64,000 bases of DNA from Chitinophaga polysaccharea (GTDB taxonomy: Bacteria > Bacteroidota > Bacteroidia > Chitinophagales > Chitinophagaceae). Positions 58,966 to 64,000 of the stretch are shown here, one piece after another. The position numbers were made by a program, and so were the translations under genes. The notes beneath the pieces were generated by a model. The model did no database searches, had not been told where the DNA came from, and was given only the letters and a program-made list of their open reading frames with translations. The DNA is taken from positions 425,329-489,328 of the forward strand of contig NZ_VIWO01000007.1 in the NCBI RefSeq assembly GCF_007829335.1, written 5' to 3'. Position 1 is the first letter of the stretch. The number at the start of each line of letters is the position of its first letter.

Positions 58966-59733
58966 ATGAGAAATTCCACTTTATTATTGGCACTCCTGTT
59001 GTTTTGCAGCATCGCACTTTTTGCAAAAGAGCGGCAATTCTACCAGATTAAAATCTATCATCTTACCACTACCGCCCAGGAAGCGTTGGTAGATAATTAC
59101 CTGGAAAAGGCTTTCCTGCCGGCATTGCACCGGGCGGGCATCAAACAGGCAGGCGTTTTCAAACCTGTTACGCCCGATACCGCAGATATCCGGATCTATG
59201 TATTCATTCCATTTCAATCAATGGAACAATTCGTACACCTGGATAAAACCCTGCAGGCAGATAAATTACTGTCGACTAACGGTCAGGCCTATATGGATGC
59301 ACCCTGGAATAATATTCCTTATGCCCGTATAGAATCTATTTTATTACAGGCATTTCCCGGGATGCCCCTCATGGAAGCGCCTGTGCTGTCGGCGCAGAAA
59401 AGCGAACGGGTATACGAACTACGCAGTTATGAAAGCCCGTCAGAAAAATACCATGTCAACAAGGTAAAAATGTTCAATACGGGAGATGAAATTGGCATTT
59501 TCAAAAGCCTGGGCTTCCATGCTGTATTTTATGCATCGGTTATTTCCGGCCCCCGGATGCCCAACCTGATGTATATGACTACCTTCAACAATAAAGAAGA
59601 CCGCGACACACACTGGAAGGCATTTAGTGCCGATCCAAGGTGGAAAAGCCTGTCTGCCCTGGAAGAATATAGTCACAATGTATCCAAATCAGATATCCTC
59701 TTTTTAAGACCTGTCAATTATTCCGATATATAA
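58966..59733 (+). CDS. exported NIPSNAP family protein
   Basis: The start at 58966 gives MRNSTLLLALLLFCSIALFA, a signal peptide; an upstream Met at 58930 lacks signal character. The 255 residues hold two ferredoxin-like NIPSNAP repeats: QFYQIKIYHLTTTAQEALVDNYLEKAFLPALHRAG near residue 25, and VYELRSYESPSEKYHVNKVKMFNTGDEIGIFKSLGF near 150. Both begin with the YELR-type strand. Bacterial members are dimeric alpha-beta barrel proteins of unknown role. It diverges from the SUFU-domain gene. Confidence 0.82.
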   Translation: MRNSTLLLALLLFCSIALFAKERQFYQIKIYHLTTTAQEALVDNYLEKAFLPALHRAGIKQAGVFKPVTPDTADIRIYVFIPFQSMEQFVHLDKTLQADKLLSTNGQAYMDAPWNNIPYARIESILLQAFPGMPLMEAPVLSAQKSERVYELRSYESPSEKYHVNKVKMFNTGDEIGIFKSLGFHAVFYASVISGPRMPNLMYMTTFNNKEDRDTHWKAFSADPRWKSLSALEEYSHNVSKSDILFLRPVNYSDI

Positions 59734-59762
59734 TCTTTTTTCCGGGCAGATGGCGATTACCG

Positions 59763-60674
59763 TTATTTGCCCGGATGCATTTCTTCGTCGAATAATCCTC
59801 TTACCAGATTTATTGTGTTGGCCGTAGCCCTGGTTTTGTCGTAAGCCAGGTAAATAGTGTTGGTAACAGGTACCTCTCCTTCCCACAACAGCTTCAGTTG
59901 TTTTTGTTTTACCAGGTCTTTCACCAGGTAATCCGGGACAATGGTGATGCCATTAATCTGTTGCATGGTTTTTAAAATAGTATTAAAATCCGGTACAATA
60001 TAACGGGGCCTCCACCCGGGCCGCTTACTGAAATTATGCACCCAGAACCGACGGATAGCTGCGCCATCGTTGCTATAGGCAAACCAATCCTGTACCTGCA
60101 TCCAGGCTTCCGCTCCATCCAGGTCGTTGTTTCGGACACATTTCTTCAAGGGGCCGGCATCTAACCCCGGGCTGCCCACCAGCACCCACTTTTCCTCCAG
60201 CAGGGGTACTGATACCACATTTTTTTCAGTTACTATCCCGGGAGATATCACAAAACCGAGGTCGCCCTTCATCAGTTTCTGTACCAGGTCTTTTGCCTGG
60301 CCAAATTCTGTTACCAGGTTCGCTTTCCCGATACGATCTATCCTGGAGGACAGAATGGCGTCAAAGAATTCCTTCGGGGCGCCCAGCTGGATAACAGTCA
60401 TACACCGCTCCACACAGGTGCGGTTAAAGTCGCCCTCCACTTTCTCCAGCCGGTCTACCGCATCGATAATCTGGCTGTAAAACAGGTGGCCGTAGCTGGT
60501 AGGCACCATCTGCCGGGGTTTGCGCTCAAACAGCGGGTGGCCGATATAATTCTCCAGGGCCGACAGGTGCTGACTAACATTAGGCTGTGAAATCAACAAT
60601 TCCTGTGCGGCGCCTGTTAATGTACCAGATTGGTAGATGGCCTTAAAAGTCCGGTACCATTCAAAATTTACCAT
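59763..60674 (-). CDS. LysR-type transcriptional regulator
   Basis: The 303 residues have the N-terminal winged helix-turn-helix (FKAIYQSGTLTGAAQELLISQPNVSQHLSALENYIGHPLFERKPRQM; about 9-60) and a substrate-binding domain at about 90-290. It lies 190 bases from, and divergent to, the encapsulin gene, the usual arrangement of a LysR regulator and its target. The ligand is unknown; CysB-like sulfur sensors are of this class. Confidence 0.9.
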   Translation of the reverse strand: MVNFEWYRTFKAIYQSGTLTGAAQELLISQPNVSQHLSALENYIGHPLFERKPRQMVPTSYGHLFYSQIIDAVDRLEKVEGDFNRTCVERCMTVIQLGAPKEFFDAILSSRIDRIGKANLVTEFGQAKDLVQKLMKGDLGFVISPGIVTEKNVVSVPLLEEKWVLVGSPGLDAGPLKKCVRNNDLDGAEAWMQVQDWFAYSNDGAAIRRFWVHNFSKRPGWRPRYIVPDFNTILKTMQQINGITIVPDYLVKDLVKQKQLKLLWEGEVPVTNTIYLAYDKTRATANTINLVRGLFDEEMHPGK

Positions 60675-60864
60675 AGCACAAAAGTATAAATAAATTTATC
60701 CTTTAAAAGGCGTTACATCATTTACTTTATACATACTTTTTCCCGTAAAAAAGAGTTAAATTAACTGTATAACACGCCCACCAACAGGTCTGGAAATGAC
60801 CCACCACACATTTCTGCTCCTGGTAAAGAAACTTCATTCTTAAAAATCAAAAAACTGATCTCAG

Positions 60865-61788
60865 ATGGCTAACGACACTCCACACAAAGTTCAGACTGCG
60901 CTCGGCGATGTAGCCGCGCGGCAATTGGCAATCGCCACCCGTACGGTACCACAAATGTCTACCATTACACCCCGGTGGTTGACTAAGTTAATGAGCTGGA
61001 TACCTGTAGAATCGGGCGTATACCGGCTCAACAAAGTAAAAGACGCCAGCAGCGTAACAGTAGACTGTTCCGGCAGGGACGAACGCGAATTGCCACAAAC
61101 CTATGTGGACTATATTGAAAATCCACGTGAGTATAATCTGAGTGCTGTTAACACCGTATTGGATGTACATACCCGCGTATCCGACCTTTACAGTAAACCC
61201 TATAACCAGATCAGCGAACAGTTACGCCTGATCATTGAAACTATCAAAGAAAGGCAGGAAAGCGAATTGATCAACAACAAGGAATATGGACTGCTACATA
61301 GCGTAGTGCCCTCCCAGCGGCTTAAAACCCGCACCGGCGCACCAACACCCGACGACATGGATGAACTGATCAGCAGGGTGTGGAAAGAACCCGGCTTCTT
61401 TTTATTACATCCTTCTGCCATTGCCGCCTTTGGCCGCGAATGTACCCGCCGGGGTGTTCCTCCTCCCACCGTATCGTTATTTGGCTCTCAATTCCTTACC
61501 TGGAGGGGCATCCCATTGATCCCTTCTGATAAGGTACCGGTAGAAAAAGGCAAATCCAAAATTATCCTTCTGCGTACCGGGGAAAGCCGCCAGGGCGTAG
61601 TAGGCTTATACCAGCCTAACCTGCCCGGCGAGCAATCACCCGGGCTATCGGTTCGCTTTATGGGAATAAATCACCAGGCCATCGCCTCCTACCTGGTTTC
61701 CCTTTACTGCTCCCTGGCAGTATTGGTAGACGATGCCATCGGTGTATTGGATGATGTAGAAATCGGCAAGTACCATGAATACAAATAA
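60865..61788 (+). CDS. family 2A encapsulin shell protein
   Basis: The 307-residue protein matches family 2A encapsulins (SrpI type) in the N-terminal arm region (ALGDVAARQLAIATRTVPQMSTITPRWL), the HK97-fold P-domain and A-domain order, the segments PREYNLSAVNTVLDVHTRVSDLYSKPYNQ and HPSAIAAFGRECTRRGVPPPTV, and the C-terminal ending DDAIGVLDDVEIGKYHEYK. It should self-assemble into a closed protein shell in the cytosol that encloses a cysteine desulfurase. The cargo gene follows and overlaps by 14 bases. No cNMP-binding insert of family 2B is present. Confidence 0.9.
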   Translation: MANDTPHKVQTALGDVAARQLAIATRTVPQMSTITPRWLTKLMSWIPVESGVYRLNKVKDASSVTVDCSGRDERELPQTYVDYIENPREYNLSAVNTVLDVHTRVSDLYSKPYNQISEQLRLIIETIKERQESELINNKEYGLLHSVVPSQRLKTRTGAPTPDDMDELISRVWKEPGFFLLHPSAIAAFGRECTRRGVPPPTVSLFGSQFLTWRGIPLIPSDKVPVEKGKSKIILLRTGESRQGVVGLYQPNLPGEQSPGLSVRFMGINHQAIASYLVSLYCSLAVLVDDAIGVLDDVEIGKYHEYK

Positions 61789-63421
61789 TTTCTCCATGGA
61801 TGGACTACCGGATGTAGCGTTGTTGGAAAAGCTGGCCAACCAGTTTTTTTCTTCCCTGCAACCTGGTAGTGAAACATCCCCGCTATACGAAGCCGTAAGC
61901 CCTGCCCCTGATCCGCTGTTACACCAGGGAAGCGTATCAGATGTTACGCAGGCGCCTACCAGCTTACCGGATCCACATTTTGCCAACAATGGTGGCGTGC
62001 CCTCTTCCGTAGCGGGTAGCGGGATTTCTCCTTCTGCCTTATCGCGGCAACCGGCATCCGCAGATCCGTCTTTTGAGCAGGAGTTGCAGCGGGCACTGAA
62101 AGGCATTCCTCATTCGTCTTACAACGCGCAGTTGCCTTTCCAGGGCTTATCTTATTATTTTCTGCCGGAGCACCAGTCAGCAATCACGGGCGCCATACCG
62201 CAGTCGCTGGATATCAACCGCGTGAGGGCGGACTTTCCTATTTTACAGGAACATGTAAATGGCCGGCGGTTAATCTGGCTCGACAACGCGGCCACTACGC
62301 AAAAGCCCCGGTCGGTGATAGAGCGGATCAGTCAATTTTATGAGCATGAAAATTCCAATATCCACCGGGCAGCACATGAGCTGGCAGCCCGCGCCACTGA
62401 CGCTTATGAAGCCGCCCGTGAAAAAGTAAGACGCTTTTTGAACGCAGCTTCTACCAATGAAATTGTATTTGTACGGGGCGCTACAGAGGCCATCAACCTA
62501 GTGGCGAAAAGCTGGGGAGAACAATTCCTGCAGCCGGGCGATGAAATCATTCTCAGTCACCTGGAGCATCACGCCAATATTGTACCCTGGCAACAACTGG
62601 CACAGCAAAGAGGATTACAAATAAAAGTAATACCGGTAGATGACGATGGACAACTGATATTATCAGCCTACCAACAGTTGCTGAGTAACAAAACCAAACT
62701 GGTATCCTTTACGCAGGTATCCAACGCATTGGGCACGGTAACCCCTGTACGACAAATAGTGGAACTGGCCCACCAGGCCGGCGCTAAAGTATTGGTAGAT
62801 GGCGCACAGGCTGTATCTCATATGCGGGCGGATGTGCAGTGGCTCGATTGCGATTGGTATGTCTTCTCCGGGCACAAGGTATTTGGTCCCACCGGTATCG
62901 GCGTGCTTTACGGGAAAGAAGCCCTGCTCAATGAAACCCAACCCTGGCAGGGTGGTGGTAATATGATCAAAGATGTAACCTTTGAACACACCCAGTACCA
63001 TTTGGCGCCCAGCCGCTTTGAAGCAGGCACCGGCAGTATCGCCGATGCCGTAGGATTGGGAGCTGCCATCGACTATGTGGATCATATCGGGATAGACGCT
63101 ATCCAGCAATATGAACACTACCTGCTGGTATATGCCACTCAGCTACTGAAAGAGATACCGGGACTACGCTTAATCGGCACTGCGCCTGATAAAACCAGTG
63201 TATTATCTTTTGTGTTGAAAGACTTTACCACAGAGCAGGTGGGTGCTGCGCTCAACCAGGAGGGCATTGCTGTGAGAGCCGGGCATCATTGTGCACAACC
63301 TATTTTACGCAGGTTTGGTGTAGAAAGCACCGTGAGACCGTCATTAGCTTTTTACAACAGTTGTGCAGATATTGATGCATTGGCTGAAAGCCTGCTACGT
63401 TTACGCAGAAGCAGGATATAA
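61775..63421 (+). CDS. encapsulin cargo cysteine desulfurase (SufS-like, family 2A)
   Basis: The 548 residues consist of an N-terminal, mostly disordered Pro/Ser-rich extension (1-145) and a SufS-type PLP enzyme (147-548). The extension has short conserved-looking islands (DVALLEKLANQFF, SFEQELQRALKG, QGLSYYFL). The enzyme carries LEHHANIVPWQ, FSGHKVFGPTG with K368 as Schiff-base lysine, and the persulfide cysteine C506 in AGHHCAQP. The extension is the known shell-targeting part in family 2A systems. The pair stores or supplies elemental or persulfide sulfur. The 14-base overlap with the shell gene suggests coupled translation. Confidence 0.9.
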   Translation: MNTNNFSMDGLPDVALLEKLANQFFSSLQPGSETSPLYEAVSPAPDPLLHQGSVSDVTQAPTSLPDPHFANNGGVPSSVAGSGISPSALSRQPASADPSFEQELQRALKGIPHSSYNAQLPFQGLSYYFLPEHQSAITGAIPQSLDINRVRADFPILQEHVNGRRLIWLDNAATTQKPRSVIERISQFYEHENSNIHRAAHELAARATDAYEAAREKVRRFLNAASTNEIVFVRGATEAINLVAKSWGEQFLQPGDEIILSHLEHHANIVPWQQLAQQRGLQIKVIPVDDDGQLILSAYQQLLSNKTKLVSFTQVSNALGTVTPVRQIVELAHQAGAKVLVDGAQAVSHMRADVQWLDCDWYVFSGHKVFGPTGIGVLYGKEALLNETQPWQGGGNMIKDVTFEHTQYHLAPSRFEAGTGSIADAVGLGAAIDYVDHIGIDAIQQYEHYLLVYATQLLKEIPGLRLIGTAPDKTSVLSFVLKDFTTEQVGAALNQEGIAVRAGHHCAQPILRRFGVESTVRPSLAFYNSCADIDALAESLLRLRRSRI

Positions 63422-63441
63422 TATCAACGTGTTTAATAAGC

Positions 63442-63477
63442 ATCCGGATGCCTTCCACGCATCCGGATTTTTTTTTT
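63442..63477 (+). terminator. terminator of the encapsulin operon
   Basis: A perfect 10-bp stem (63442-63451 with 63459-63468) is followed by a T9 run. It lies 21 bases past the desulfurase stop codon. Confidence 0.9.
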
Positions 63478-63690
63478 GATAGCAGTTGTTAAATGTCAAA
63501 AAGCAGCGATTCACTTTTTAGCGACCACTGGAAAAATATTTTTCTGCTACATGTCACTCAAAAATACATCTCTCTCCAATCTCCTTCAAACACTGTACAG
63601 CACTGCATTGCATAAGATCGTCATTTATGTAATGTGCGCACAATTCCCGTGAAATGCTCGTCAGTACTCAAAAAAATTAATCGTTAAATT

Positions 63691-63719
63691 TTGTAGTTTA
63701 AATTATTTACCTACATTTG
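63691..63719 (+). promoter_or_regulatory. promoter of initiator tRNA-Met
   Basis: TTG (63691-63693) is followed after 18 bases by TACATTTG (63712-63719), an exact TAnnTTTG box. The predicted start is very close to the tRNA 5' end. Confidence 0.75.
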
Positions 63720-63728
63720 CAACCACAT

Positions 63729-63800
<72 letters not shown>

Positions 63801-63810
63801 CAAATTATGG

Positions 63811-63843
63811 AAGTCCTGAACACACTGTTCAGGACTTTTTTTT
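63811..63843 (+). terminator. terminator of initiator tRNA
   Basis: AAGTCCTGAACA pairs with TGTTCAGGACTT around a CAC loop, followed by T8. Confidence 0.9.
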
Positions 63844-64000
63844 GCCATATAGCGGATCATCAAATAAATTAGTATTATTACAGGATCAAGTTGAAAAGTT
63901 GGGGAATTAGGCATAAAGTTTATATAATCTAAACAGAAAGAATTCTACATCCCGTACCCCTCGAAGAGCGTTTCTAAAGGACTTTATTTTCGCATTAAAT

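Overview
The window is a chromosomal segment of a Bacteroidota bacterium, most likely Chitinophaga or a close relative in Chitinophagaceae. This rests on: promoter boxes of the TAnnTTTG type ahead of the tRNAs, rpsL, rpsJ and infA; weak Shine-Dalgarno sequences; the secY-map-infA-rpmJ-rpsM gene order; a type IX secretion sorting domain next to a PorV-like barrel; a DHCW cupin; and a family 2A encapsulin next to a class I terpene synthase. The genus is an inference; no 16S rRNA gene is present.

Layout. 1-4.3 kb: an aminotransferase, a spacer with two related short RNA units, carA with a leader terminator, and a zinc-ribbon membrane protein. 4.3-21.3 kb (minus strand): the complete S10-spc-alpha cluster from rpsJ to rplQ, including rpmJ (38 codons). 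Many of its spacers carry a different long inverted repeat. 21.6-23.0 kb: a cassette of four very short ORFs (21-28 codons) for hydrophobic or amphipathic peptides. Each is preceded by the same leader element at nearly the same distance, three have their own promoter with a repeated operator, and hairpin terminators separate the units. 23.0-27.9 kb: an outer-membrane beta-barrel protein and an operon of two membrane glycosyltransferases and two polysaccharide deacetylases. 28.4-30.6 kb: fusA. 31.0-40.6 kb (plus strand): a T9SS cargo, a PorV-like barrel, and two units each made of a small exported protein plus a giant collagen-like protein. 40.7-41.6 kb: rpsG and rpsL. The usual rpsL-rpsG-fusA-rpsJ string is therefore broken by two insertions, and each fragment has its own promoter.

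41.9-49.6 kb: housekeeping genes (ilvE, a HolD-like protein, an Ham1/RdgB pyrophosphatase, a thioesterase, a nitroreductase, glpD, an MscS-type channel) and an elongator tRNA-Met. 50.1-60.7 kb: accessory genes (terpene synthase, glycosidase-like protein, methyltransferase, a frameshifted YD-repeat-like remnant, an ECF sigma factor, a DHCW cupin, a lipoprotein, a truncated sigma factor, a TraB/GumN protein, a SUFU-domain protein, a NIPSNAP protein, a LysR regulator). 60.9-63.4 kb: a family 2A encapsulin shell gene overlapping its cysteine desulfurase cargo gene. An initiator tRNA-Met closes the window.

The best candidate for an undescribed system is the micropeptide cassette at 21.6-23.0 kb. 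It behaves like a co-regulated set of leader-controlled toxin-like, bacteriocin-like or modulin-like peptides. Second in interest are the paired short RNA units at 1.7-2.0 kb and the paired collagen-like surface protein units.
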